DNA from: Pelomonas sp. Root1217
GTDB lineage: Bacteria; Pseudomonadota; Gammaproteobacteria; Burkholderiales; Burkholderiaceae_C
Direction: 5' to 3'
Length of the DNA stretch: 64,000 nucleotides
Assembly (NCBI RefSeq): GCF_001425705.1
Contig: NZ_LMDC01000001.1
Span: 248,001 to 312,000, forward strand
Below are positions 23,380-31,027 of this stretch, in pieces (position 1 is the first letter of the stretch; every line of letters begins with the position of its first letter). Below the pieces are notes generated by a model. That model was not told the DNA's origin. It was given only the letters and a program-made list of their open reading frames with translations, and did not search any database. The position numbers and the translations under genes were made by a program.

Positions 23380-23396
23380 GTGGTCCCTCCGACAGG
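23380..23396. repeat. Attachment site at the tRNA-Arg 3' end
   Basis: GTGGTCCCTCCGACAGG, overlapping the acceptor stem and T-arm of tRNA-Arg(CCT) and identical to 4019-4035. Confidence 0.85.
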
Positions 23397-23455
23397 AATC
23401 GAACCTGTATCTGCCGCTTAGGAGGCGGCCGTTCTATCCATTGAACTACGGAGAG
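23381..23455 (-). tRNA. tRNA-Arg (anticodon CCT)
   Basis: 75 bases with encoded CCA. The acceptor stem pairs CTCTCCG with CGGAGGG (one U-G pair); the anticodon arm has the 5-bp stem GCCGC/GCGGC around the loop CTCCTAA, giving anticodon CCT, and the T-arm contains GGTTCGATTCC. It decodes AGG. The gene is intact even though the element is inserted at its 3' end, because the element supplies the same terminal bases. Confidence 0.95.
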
Positions 23456-23557
23456 CACCGTTGGCGCCGTGAGGACGCCGGTCAGGCGGCGCGCATTCTC
23501 GCATGGGGTCTCGCGGGCTTTCTGGCAGCATCCGCCCTACTCAAGGAGACACGCGAC

Positions 23558-23905
23558 ATGACGCACCAAGGAAGTTGCCACTGCGGCCGCATCAAGTTCG
23601 AGGTCGAGGGCGAGATCGGCTCTGCCTTGTCCTGCAACTGTTCGATCTGCCAGCGCAAGGGATCGCTGCTGTGGTTCGTGCCGCGCAGCGCATTGAAGCT
23701 GCTGACGCCGGAGCAGAACGCCAGCAGCTACACGTTCAACAAGCATGTCATCCAGCACCGCTTCTGCCCGACCTGTGGCATGCATCCCTATGGCGAAGGC
23801 AAGGGGCCGGACGGCTCGGCGATGGCGGCCATCAACATCCGCTGCCTGGAGGACATCGACCTGAAGGCCGTGCCCGTCACGGAGTTCGACGGGCGCTCGA
23901 AGTAG
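23558..23905 (+). CDS. GFA family protein (DUF636, zinc-binding, Mss4-like fold)
   Basis: 115 residues from MTHQGSCHCG; the open frame upstream reads through the tRNA gene and is rejected. The zinc-binding pattern of the GFA family is complete: CHCG near residue 8, CNCSIC near residue 28 and CPTCG near residue 76. The family is named for glutathione-dependent formaldehyde-activating enzyme, but most members are of unproven function and may be glutathione adduct-handling enzymes. It is the first core gene to the right of the integrated element. Confidence 0.85.
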   Translation: MTHQGSCHCGRIKFEVEGEIGSALSCNCSICQRKGSLLWFVPRSALKLLTPEQNASSYTFNKHVIQHRFCPTCGMHPYGEGKGPDGSAMAAINIRCLEDIDLKAVPVTEFDGRSK

Positions 23906-23909
23906 GCCT

Positions 23910-24233
23910 TCAGAACTGCGCGACCAGATGGGGTTGGCCGCCCACGCGCGTCAGCACGCGGCGTGGTTGATGCAGGGTGCCGCCCCGCGTTGCGCGGGCC
24001 ACAGCGGCCTGGACGGCGTCGAGCAGGGCGGTGAGAAGCGGGCGCTCGCCATTGCAACGCGAGCGGGGAATGACCAAGGCGAGGTCCACGGCCTCGCTGC
24101 TTTGCAGTTCCAGGCTGGCGTGAACGACCAGCGTGGACGGTGTGCTGAGGGAGACGTCGAGATCGGCATCGACAACATCGGCAGCGACCGGCAACTGGGG
24201 CACGGTCTGCGCAGAGAGTGAGTTTGTAAACAT
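23910..24233 (-). CDS. Small protein of unknown function
   Basis: 107 residues, starting near MFTNSLSAQTVPQLP. The middle alternates acidic and hydrophobic residues (DADLDVSLSTPSTLVVHASLEL) and the C-terminus is basic. There is no signal peptide or known motif. It ends 5 bases from the convergent GFA gene. The gene at 24312 lies upstream on the same strand, 78 bases away. A composition-driven false frame is possible. Confidence 0.4.
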   Translation of the reverse strand: MFTNSLSAQTVPQLPVAADVVDADLDVSLSTPSTLVVHASLELQSSEAVDLALVIPRSRCNGERPLLTALLDAVQAAVARATRGGTLHQPRRVLTRVGGQPHLVAQF

Positions 24234-24311
24234 GGCCGGAATCCTCGGGGAGGGGTTTGGCGCCCGCTGTCGGGCGGGCCAGGTTGCGGCTGTAGGACGG
24301 CGCCTGATCGC

Positions 24312-24617
24312 TCAGGAATGCATCGCCGGCAGCGCCTGCTTGACGGTCGGTTTGTCGAACAGGCGGCCGATCAGCGCCCGCGCAAAAAAGTAGTCGTTGC
24401 GCAGCTTGTCGCCGAGGGCATCAAGGCCGACGCGGCCTTGGCGATCGCAGGGGATGTCCAGGCCGGCGCCTTGGTAGGTCAGCGGCTCGAAGTGCAGCAG
24501 ATGGGTGAGCTCTGGCTCAGCCGGCAGGGTTTCGGCGATGGTCGCCTTTTGTGCGGACTGAGGAAGCGGTAGCGAAGCGGGTGCTGTTGTTGGAGTGGCG
24601 AACTGAACCTGGGTCAT
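24312..24617 (-). CDS. Small protein of unknown function
   Basis: 101 residues, Pro/Ala/Thr-rich at the N-terminus (MTQVQFATPTTAPASLP), then LLHFEPLTYQGAGLDIPCDRQG and a helical end (NDYFFARALIGRLFD). GGAGG is found close to the start. No family recognised. It is followed by the similarly sized gene at 23910 on the same strand. Confidence 0.5.
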   Translation of the reverse strand: MTQVQFATPTTAPASLPLPQSAQKATIAETLPAEPELTHLLHFEPLTYQGAGLDIPCDRQGRVGLDALGDKLRNDYFFARALIGRLFDKPTVKQALPAMHS

Positions 24618-24756
24618 GGTGAACCTCCATCGGAATCAACAGGGGTTGGTGAAACAACTTTGGTCTCAACGGGGTTCCAGATGTGTAGGCAGGCCGGGAT
24701 GGCGTAGGGGTGCGCCATCGCGTCGCCTTGTAGGAGGCCGCTGGCTCTCAGCAGAT

Positions 24757-24872
24757 ACAAAGCCGGCCCGGATGCGGCTTTGTCTGACAGGCTGTTCGGT
24801 CTTGCCTCATGCCATCCGGCAAGCATGCCGGATGTCCTTCGGCAGGCGTCGAACAGGCCGCAGGGCCTGTTC
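24757..24872. repeat. Three tandem perfect hairpins
   Basis: Three separate perfect stems: ACAAAGCCG/CGGCTTTGT (24757-24783), CATCCGGC/GCCGGATG (24813-24834) and GAACAGGCC/GGCCTGTTC (24851-24872). They lie just past the tamB stop on its 3' side, so they may act in termination or mRNA protection, although none has a T-run. The rest of 24618-24883 holds nothing else recognisable. Confidence 0.6.
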
Positions 24873-24883
24873 TCGGTCCTGCC

Positions 24884-27800
24884 TCAGTCCCATTTCCACT
24901 GCCAGATCAGGTCCAGCGCGTTGTCGTCCCCGCCCTGGGCCCGCAACGTGAAGCGCTGGGCGATGCGGTAGATGAGCTGCCAGGAGCCCGTGGTGGCGTT
25001 CAGGCCGCGTTCATAGCCGACATACCAGCGCCGCGAGATCTGCTTGCCCAGGCGCACGATGGTGGCCTTGGTGTCATCGTCGCTCTGCGACAGCGACAGC
25101 TCATCCAGGCCGAGGTTGCGCAGCACCTTGCCCGTCGGGCCTTCGCCTTCGCCGCTGAGCAAGGCCAAGGCGGCGCGTTGCAGCAGCGCGGTGTCGGTGC
25201 GGCCCAGGCCGTCGGGACCGCGGCCGAGCAGCAGCCAGGAGAGCTTGTCGGTGTCGCTCATCTCGGGCGAGGAATACAGGCTCACGCGCGGCGCCAACGC
25301 CGTGCCGCCCACGTAGACGCCGACGCGCACATCGAGGTTGGGCCGCACGGCCAGCAGGTCCAGCGAAGGGTTGTCGTAGGCGCCGGTGAAGCTGATGTCG
25401 CCGCGCTCGATGTCCAGCTTCTGGCCATAGGCCGCGTACTGGCCGCCATCGGCGTCGAGCTTGCCCGTCACGCGCAGCGGGCCGTTGTTCTGGCTGACCT
25501 GCAGCTGGCCACGCAGCGTCGTCGCCAGGCCCCGGCCGCGCACCTTGAAGTCGCGGCCGAAGTCCAGCGCGACGTTGACGACGCTGTTGCGTGCGGCCCT
25601 GGGTGCGGGCGGTGCGGTGGGCGCAGCGTCTCTCGGGCCGCGCAGCACGATGACGTCATCGGCCAGGGCCGGCGCGTCGCCGCGGCTGAAGTCGAACAGG
25701 CCTTCGTCGGCGTGCAGCTTGCCTTCCAGCTTGAGCCCCTTCGCGTCGAGGTCCAGCGCCGCCTGGCCGCTGGCGACGAGGCGGCGGTCCACGCGCGACA
25801 GCACGCGCAGCTTGTCGGCCGTCATCTCGATGTGGGCCTTGGGCTGGGCGCCCAACTCGGCCGTGCCGCTGGCGCGCAGCCAGCCATCGCCGCCGCGCGC
25901 TTCGAGCTTGGAGAGCTCGGCATGCTGGCCCTTCAAGTCGAGCGTGAAGCGGCCTTCGGTCACGTCCACGCCGAAAAGCAGATGGCGCAGCGCGAGGTTC
26001 TCGCCTTCGGCGCGGCCGGTCAGGTCGGGTGCACCCAAGCGCCCCGAAAGCTGCACGGTGGCCGCGGCGCGCCCCCCCAATCGCCAGCCTGCGGGCACCC
26101 AGCTGCCCCAGGTGCCCAGGTGGGCAATATTGGCCTGCAGCACGCCCTGCACCGGCGTTTGCGCATCGGGCCACATCTTGGCCGGGCGCAACGTCAGCGC
26201 GCCGCCAAAGCTGCCCAACTCGCTGCCGGCGATGCCTTGCGCGAACTGCCAGATGCCGTCGCGCACGTTGACGGCCAGGCGCAGGTCGGTCAGGCCCAGC
26301 GCCCGCTGGCCGAATTCGTCGGTCACGCGCAGGTCGCCGCTTTGACGCTCGATCAGCAGCTCGGCCGTCAGCCGGTCGGTCAGCAGCAGCGAGGCATGGC
26401 CGGCCACGTGCAGGTCGCCGCCCCAGCCGAAATCGGGTTGCCAGCGCGCCATCAACGGCGCGGCGGCCACGTCCTCGAGCTGCAGTTCGGCGCGGGCCTC
26501 GGGGTGATCGCCGCCGGTCCAGCTCAGGGCCTGCCAGCGCACGAAGGCACCGCCCACCTCGGCGCGGCCGGGTTCGGCCTGCAGGCGCGGTCCGTCGCTG
26601 GCCCAGCGCAGGGCTATGTCCTTGGCAGCCAGCAGTGGCGGCGTGTTGGGGCGCAGCGGGCCGATGGCTATGCGTGCAATGCGGCCGCTCCAGGCCTGCC
26701 CATCCCAGCGGCCGCGGGCCTGGAGCTGGGCGTTCAGCGCCAGGTCTTGCGAGTCGCGCGCCGATGCATCCCGAATGATCTTGCCGTTGACCTCGGCCTT
26801 CACATCATGGGCGCTGCGCCGGCCCTGCAGGTCGAGCTTGGCGCTGGTGAGCTGGGCGAGCGGGTCGCGCAGCTGGCTGATGTCCAGGTTCAGCGCGACC
26901 GGGCCGTCACCGTCGGCGCCGGGCAGGGGCAATTCCCAGCGCGCCTTCAAGTTGGCGATGCTGGTGCCCATGGCTTTGGCGGATGCGAGCGTCAGCCGCC
27001 CCCCGCCGCCTGCCTGCCAACCCTTGGTGCCGCGCACCAGCTGAAAGCTGCCCTCGCCCTCGCCCTGGCCAGCGATCGGCTGCTGATCAAACAGGGCCAG
27101 CAGCGGGTTCAGCTCGGCCAGCGCGCCGGCCTTCAGTGCGGCCGTGCCGGTGATGGCTTCGGCCCGAGCCAGGCCGCTGGTCTGCACGCGGTTGTTGCCC
27201 AGGCGCCCATCGATGTCGAAAGCCGCCGGGTCGGTCGCGCGGTCCCGCGCCAGTTTGGCGCGGCCTTCAAGCGGCAAGCCGGCGAACTGGCTGGGCAGCA
27301 GGCGGACATAGCTGTTGCCGCTGAGCGTGGCCAGGGTCTTGCCGCGCACGTCCACATCGGCTTCGGCACTGAGTCGTGTCGGGCCGGGCAGGCGAGCCCA
27401 GGCCGAACCGGGCGCGCCGCGCCATAGCAGATGCGGGTCGAACTGGCGCAGCTGAACCTTGAGTTTCGCGGCACCGGCGGTGTCGACGCGACCGCTGAAC
27501 TGCAGCGTGGCGTCGCCGCTGGCCAGCTGGGCGTCCTCGATCTGCCACTTCGTGCCTTCGCCCTGGGCTTTGGCCTTCACGCGCAGCGGGCGGTTCTGCA
27601 CCGTGCCGGCGAGGTCAAGCCTGGCGCTCAAGGGGCCGGCCCTGCTGCCCGCGAGCGTGAGCGGCCCATCCAGGCGCGCCGGCGTGGCACGCGCGTCCAG
27701 CGCTTCGGGGCGCAGGCCGTGCACGCGGGCATCGAGCTGCCAGCGGCCATCGGCCTCACGCGCTCCCTTGCCTTGCACTCGGCCACCGCCGGGCAGTTCG

Positions 27801-28780
27801 GCGTCCAGCGCGGTCAGGCGCACGCTGGTGAGTTGGTCGGGGCGGCCGGCCAGTGCGATGACGAGGCGGTTGACGGGCAGGGCGCCCTGGTCCCAGCGGC
27901 CAGCAGCGCTGTTGTGCAGGTCGGCCTGCAACGTGGCTTCGGCATCACGGGCCGGTGCCTTCAGCTGCGCTTCTCCGCTCAGGGCCGTGCGCGGCAGGCC
28001 AGGCATGAGGGCCGCCAGGTCGAGCTTGTCGGACTTCAGTTGCAGCGCGTTGAGGGGCCAGGGCGCAAAGGGCTGGACCTCGCCGTCGGCCTTCAGCGTC
28101 TGGTGGGCGGCTTCCAGTTCAGCCTTGGCCTTGAGCCTGGCGAGAGGGCCAGTCACGGCGGCGACTGCCGTCCAGGGCAGGTCGGTCGCCTCGGTCTGCT
28201 GCACGCGCAGCGTCGCGTCGGTCTGCAGCGGCGCGGCGCTGTCGATGCGGGCCTTGCCGGCCAGCGTCAGGTGTTGCCAGCGAGCCGCCTTCAGCTCGAT
28301 GTGATGGGTGCCCCGGCGGGGCAGGCTGAGCTGGGCATCCAGGCCGAGCAGCGGTGGCTGGTCCGGCGACCAGCTCAGCTTGGCGATGCGCAGGCTGGCG
28401 ATCTGCCCGCCCAGCGGCAGCGTCAGGTCGGGTGGAATGACGACAGGCTTGTTGCTGGCCTCGCTGCGAACGATGACTTCATCCACCGACAACTCGCGCG
28501 CCAGCAGCAGGCCATCGCCGGCACTGACGCCCAGGCCTTTCCAGCGCAGGCCGCGCAGCTCGGCCGAGCCACCGGCCCAGGTGAGGATAAGGCGGCGCGC
28601 GCTGAACTCGCCCATCAGCGAACCCTCGGGGGCCTCGATCTGCACGCCGGGCAGATGGGCCAGCAGCCAGGCGCCACCGGAAGGGCGCTGCAGCAGCCAG
28701 GCGATGAAGCCGGCGATCAGCGCGAGCAGCAAGGCCAGCGTGATCAGGCTGGCGCGCAGGATGCGAAGGGACCGCCTCAT
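24884..28780 (-). CDS. tamB: Translocation and assembly module protein TamB
   Basis: About 1298 residues. It starts with a basic N-terminus and one membrane helix (about residues 8-30, LRASLITLALLLALIAGF), as expected for an inner-membrane-anchored, periplasm-spanning protein. The body is a very long repetitive beta-rich region, typical of AsmA-like lipid-transfer proteins, ending in the DUF490/TamB domain (VNVALDFGRDFKVRGRGL, LDLLAVRPNLDVRVGVYVGG, MSDTDKLSWLLLGR). I chose ATG 28780 because GGAG lies 7 bases upstream. TamB works with the Omp85 protein TamA in outer-membrane protein and phospholipid transport; tamA is directly upstream, separated by a 165-base gap with a large hairpin. Confidence 0.92.
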   Translation of the reverse strand: MRRSLRILRASLITLALLLALIAGFIAWLLQRPSGGAWLLAHLPGVQIEAPEGSLMGEFSARRLILTWAGGSAELRGLRWKGLGVSAGDGLLLARELSVDEVIVRSEASNKPVVIPPDLTLPLGGQIASLRIAKLSWSPDQPPLLGLDAQLSLPRRGTHHIELKAARWQHLTLAGKARIDSAAPLQTDATLRVQQTEATDLPWTAVAAVTGPLARLKAKAELEAAHQTLKADGEVQPFAPWPLNALQLKSDKLDLAALMPGLPRTALSGEAQLKAPARDAEATLQADLHNSAAGRWDQGALPVNRLVIALAGRPDQLTSVRLTALDAELPGGGRVQGKGAREADGRWQLDARVHGLRPEALDARATPARLDGPLTLAGSRAGPLSARLDLAGTVQNRPLRVKAKAQGEGTKWQIEDAQLASGDATLQFSGRVDTAGAAKLKVQLRQFDPHLLWRGAPGSAWARLPGPTRLSAEADVDVRGKTLATLSGNSYVRLLPSQFAGLPLEGRAKLARDRATDPAAFDIDGRLGNNRVQTSGLARAEAITGTAALKAGALAELNPLLALFDQQPIAGQGEGEGSFQLVRGTKGWQAGGGGRLTLASAKAMGTSIANLKARWELPLPGADGDGPVALNLDISQLRDPLAQLTSAKLDLQGRRSAHDVKAEVNGKIIRDASARDSQDLALNAQLQARGRWDGQAWSGRIARIAIGPLRPNTPPLLAAKDIALRWASDGPRLQAEPGRAEVGGAFVRWQALSWTGGDHPEARAELQLEDVAAAPLMARWQPDFGWGGDLHVAGHASLLLTDRLTAELLIERQSGDLRVTDEFGQRALGLTDLRLAVNVRDGIWQFAQGIAGSELGSFGGALTLRPAKMWPDAQTPVQGVLQANIAHLGTWGSWVPAGWRLGGRAAATVQLSGRLGAPDLTGRAEGENLALRHLLFGVDVTEGRFTLDLKGQHAELSKLEARGGDGWLRASGTAELGAQPKAHIEMTADKLRVLSRVDRRLVASGQAALDLDAKGLKLEGKLHADEGLFDFSRGDAPALADDVIVLRGPRDAAPTAPPAPRAARNSVVNVALDFGRDFKVRGRGLATTLRGQLQVSQNNGPLRVTGKLDADGGQYAAYGQKLDIERGDISFTGAYDNPSLDLLAVRPNLDVRVGVYVGGTALAPRVSLYSSPEMSDTDKLSWLLLGRGPDGLGRTDTALLQRAALALLSGEGEGPTGKVLRNLGLDELSLSQSDDDTKATIVRLGKQISRRWYVGYERGLNATTGSWQLIYRIAQRFTLRAQGGDDNALDLIWQWKWD

Positions 28781-28817
28781 CGAGCGCTCCAATCGCCACA
28801 GACGAAACAGCCAACAA

Positions 28818-28884
28818 AGCCACAGAGGCACAGAGACACAGAGGTGCAGTCTTTTCTCTGTGCCTCTGTGCCTCTGTGGCTGTG
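28818..28884. repeat. Large inverted repeat of CACAGAGGC units
   Basis: A left arm (28818-28843) built of CACAGAGGCACAGAG units and a right arm (28856-28884) of CTCTGTGCCTCTGTG units pair over about 25 bases with a short loop. It lies between tamA and tamB and resembles the CACAGAG-type interspersed repeats found in many bacterial genomes. In mRNA it would form a strong stem-loop that could tune the tamA:tamB ratio. Confidence 0.75.
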
Positions 28885-28900
28885 TTCAAGAAAGGCCATC

Positions 28901-28966
28901 ACAACGTGATCCCCACACTATTCGACGACGTCGCAACGCCTAGCTTCACAGCGTGATCCCCACACT
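28901..28966. repeat. Duplicated tamA 3' tail
   Basis: CGTGATCCCCACACT occurs at 28905-28919 and again at 28951-28965, where it encodes the tamA C-terminus. Both copies, read on the minus strand, spell S-V-G-I-T-L-stop, in different frames. Confidence 0.75.
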
Positions 28967-31027
28967 GAAGTGCAGCCGCCACTTGCCGGTCTCCTGCGCT
29001 CGCGCCAGGTCTACGCGCAGCGGGCCGACGGGGCTGCGCCAGCGCACGCCGGCGCCATAGCCGACGACGGCGCGGTAGTCCTGCCAGCGCGAGGCAGCAT
29101 TGCCGGCGTCGACGAAGACGGCGCCCCACAGGCTGGGGAAGCTCGGCATGATCGGGTGAGCAATCTCCAGGCTGCCGGTGGCCAGCACGCGGCCGCCGAC
29201 GGTCAGGCCGTTCTTCTGCGGGCCCAGGCTGCGGTAGGCATAGCCGCGCACCGACTCGTCGCCGCCGGCCAGGAAGAGCAGCTTCTCGGGCACACCGACC
29301 TGTTCCTTCGACACCACCTGAGCCACCTCGGCACGCGCCGACGCGAACCAGCCACCGAAAGGCTTGTAGACGCCCAGCTTGAACTGCATGCGGCCGAAGG
29401 GACCGCTGTCGTCGGTGCCGCCGCCCTTCGCATAGCCGAAGCCGACAAGGGCCAGGGCTTGATGGCCATCGGTAGGCAGCAGGGTGCTGTCCAGCCGGCG
29501 GCGTATCCACTGCTGGTTGATGGAAAGCGCCAGGTTGGTGTTGACCTCGCTGCCAGCGGTCTCGCGGGCACGCAGCAGCTCGACATAGCTCAGGCGCTCG
29601 TCGCGCGTCGACTCGTAGAGGCGGCCCAGGCGCACGCCGAGATTGGTGGCGATGGTGTCGCCTGTGCGGTCCTGCTCGTACTGCAGCGAGGCGAGGTTGC
29701 GTTTCAGGTCGGGCTGCGGGTGGGAGCTCAATTCCAGCTCGGCGCCGCGCAGGTCGCGGCTGAATTGCAGCTTGGTGCGCGCACGCACGGGCAGGTCGAA
29801 GGGGCGGCGGTGCAGGTGCTCGACGCTGATGCTCTGGCCGGTGTTGCTGTGATAGCCCACCGCCACCGTGGCCTGCTGCAGGGCCGACTCGGTCAGCGTG
29901 ACCTGCACGGGCGTGGTGCCGTCGGCGGCCGGCGCCTCGGGCAGCAGCTGCACGCGTACCGCGTCGAAGAGCTGGGTCTTGGCCAGGCGCTCCTGGAACT
30001 CGGCGAGTTTTTGCTCGGTGTAGCCGTCGCCGGTGTCGAAGCCGGCCAGGCGCTCGACGGTATTGCGGCTCTGGCGCTTGAGCCCTTCGATGTGCAGCGC
30101 GCCGAGCCTGGCGCGGTTGCCGCTGGCCAGCACGAGGTGGAGTTCGGCGGTCTGCGTGTCGGGGTCGACGCGGGCGGCCGTCTCGGCCCAGCGCGCCAGC
30201 GGATAGCCGCCATTGCGCGCGCGCAGCAGCAGATCGCTCTTGGCCGAGGCCCACTGCGATTGCGTGAAGGCGGCGCCGTTCTTCAGCGTCCAGGCGCCGC
30301 GCAGGACCTCGCGCAGGGCTTGGGCCTGCTCGTCGGCCAGACCTTCGGTGAACTCGAGCTCGAGCTTGTCGACCCTTGTCACCGGGCCCGGCTTGACGGT
30401 GAGCAGCAGCCGCGTCTCGTCCGCCGGGTCGCGGTCCACATCGGCCTTGGCGTTGAAGTAGCCCTCGGTCTCCAGCAGCGTCTCGGCCTGGGCGGGCGCG
30501 GCGGCGGCCAGGCGAGCCAGCTCCACCCGGCTCAGCGCCGCCTCGCTGGCGCGGTAGCGGGCGAGGTCGAGGTTCTGGGCCAGCAGCGTGCGCAGGCGCG
30601 CGGCCTCGCGGCCTTCGCCGTCGATGCGGATGTCGACGCTGTAGACGGCCGGTGCATCGGCAGGGATGTCCGGTGCCGGTGGAGCAGGGGCCTGCGGCGG
30701 AGCCTGCGTGGCACAGGCACTCAGCAGCACTGCGGCGAGCAGTGCGGGCAGGAGCCTGGGGGGCGGCGGGTGTAGCCCGCGTTGGACCTGGCAGGGGCCG
30801 TGGGCTAGGCGCCGAGGAGGCCGCGGGCTCGCGCCCGCAACGACGAGCAACAACGCCCACGCCCCCTGCCAGGCCCAACCCGAAGGGCCAGGGCGATTTG
30901 CGGCATCCGTCGGCGTTGCCGGCTCTTTGCGTGGCGCCTGCCACGCCGCATCGCCCGCGCCTTGCCGCATGCCGCAACTCGCTCTGGAGCGGGCTGCACA
31001 CGTCGCCCTCCAGGCTCCTCCGATCAT
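28946..31027 (-). CDS. tamA: Omp85-family outer-membrane assembly protein TamA
   Basis: The mature protein of about 590 residues begins near 30721. POTRA-like domains cover its first 250 residues (VYSVDIRIDGEG, LLLTVKPGPVTRVDKLELEF, LGALHIEGLKRQS), then a beta-barrel with the VGYHSNTGQSI, FLAGGDESVRGYAYRSLGP and GAGVRWRSPVGPLRVDLA motifs of Omp85 proteins, ending in the beta-signal FSVGITL. It inserts outer-membrane proteins together with TamB. The start is unresolved: ATG 31027 overlaps the upstream stop (ATGA) but does not look like a signal peptide, ATG 30970 and TTG 30853 are possible, and the hydrophobic LLPALLAAVLLSAC lipobox-like signal near 30720-30760 has no ATG of its own. Confidence 0.88.
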   Translation of the reverse strand: MIGGAWRATCAARSRASCGMRQGAGDAAWQAPRKEPATPTDAANRPGPSGWAWQGAWALLLVVAGASPRPPRRLAHGPCQVQRGLHPPPPRLLPALLAAVLLSACATQAPPQAPAPPAPDIPADAPAVYSVDIRIDGEGREAARLRTLLAQNLDLARYRASEAALSRVELARLAAAAPAQAETLLETEGYFNAKADVDRDPADETRLLLTVKPGPVTRVDKLELEFTEGLADEQAQALREVLRGAWTLKNGAAFTQSQWASAKSDLLLRARNGGYPLARWAETAARVDPDTQTAELHLVLASGNRARLGALHIEGLKRQSRNTVERLAGFDTGDGYTEQKLAEFQERLAKTQLFDAVRVQLLPEAPAADGTTPVQVTLTESALQQATVAVGYHSNTGQSISVEHLHRRPFDLPVRARTKLQFSRDLRGAELELSSHPQPDLKRNLASLQYEQDRTGDTIATNLGVRLGRLYESTRDERLSYVELLRARETAGSEVNTNLALSINQQWIRRRLDSTLLPTDGHQALALVGFGYAKGGGTDDSGPFGRMQFKLGVYKPFGGWFASARAEVAQVVSKEQVGVPEKLLFLAGGDESVRGYAYRSLGPQKNGLTVGGRVLATGSLEIAHPIMPSFPSLWGAVFVDAGNAASRWQDYRAVVGYGAGVRWRSPVGPLRVDLARAQETGKWRLHFSVGITL
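30785..30876. repeat. Long inverted repeat upstream of the tamA signal sequence
   Basis: ACCTGGCAGGGGCCGTGGGC (30786-30805) pairs with GCCCACGCCCCCTGCCAGGC (30855-30874) with few mismatches and a 49-base loop. This argues that the segment is non-coding or a leader rather than part of the protein. Confidence 0.6.

Larger units (their letters stand above)
4019..23396. mobile_element. Integrative element (~19.4 kb) inserted at the 3' end of tRNA-Arg(CCT)
   Basis: A 17-base direct repeat GTGGTCCCTCCGACAGG occurs at 4019-4035 and at 23380-23396, the latter covering the 3' end of an intact tRNA-Arg gene. A P4-type integrase lies just inside the tRNA end and repeated TGTTCCCCT motifs lie inside both borders. 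Genes between the borders are mostly of unknown function and look less GC-extreme than the flanks. The cargo includes two toxin-antitoxin pairs, two virion-like proteins, an S1/P1 nuclease and small exported or membrane proteins. No capsid, terminase, tail or relaxase genes are visible, so it is a genomic island, degraded prophage or satellite-like element rather than a complete prophage or ICE. Confidence 0.85.

Noticed and set aside
4019-23396. Element considered as a complete prophage or a conjugative ICE.
   Set aside because: No terminase, portal, capsid, tail, lysis, relaxase or type IV secretion genes are visible.
24809-28909. Very long plus-strand open frames across tamB (for example 872 and 492 codons).
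   Set aside because: They are antisense shadows of tamB caused by high GC; no ribosome-binding sites or recognisable domains, while the minus strand gives a continuous TamB.
28899-31001. Alternative 700-codon minus frame ending in S-V-G-I-T-L.
   Set aside because: Only its last codons resemble protein; the neighbouring frame holds the full TamA, and the shared ending comes from the tail duplication.
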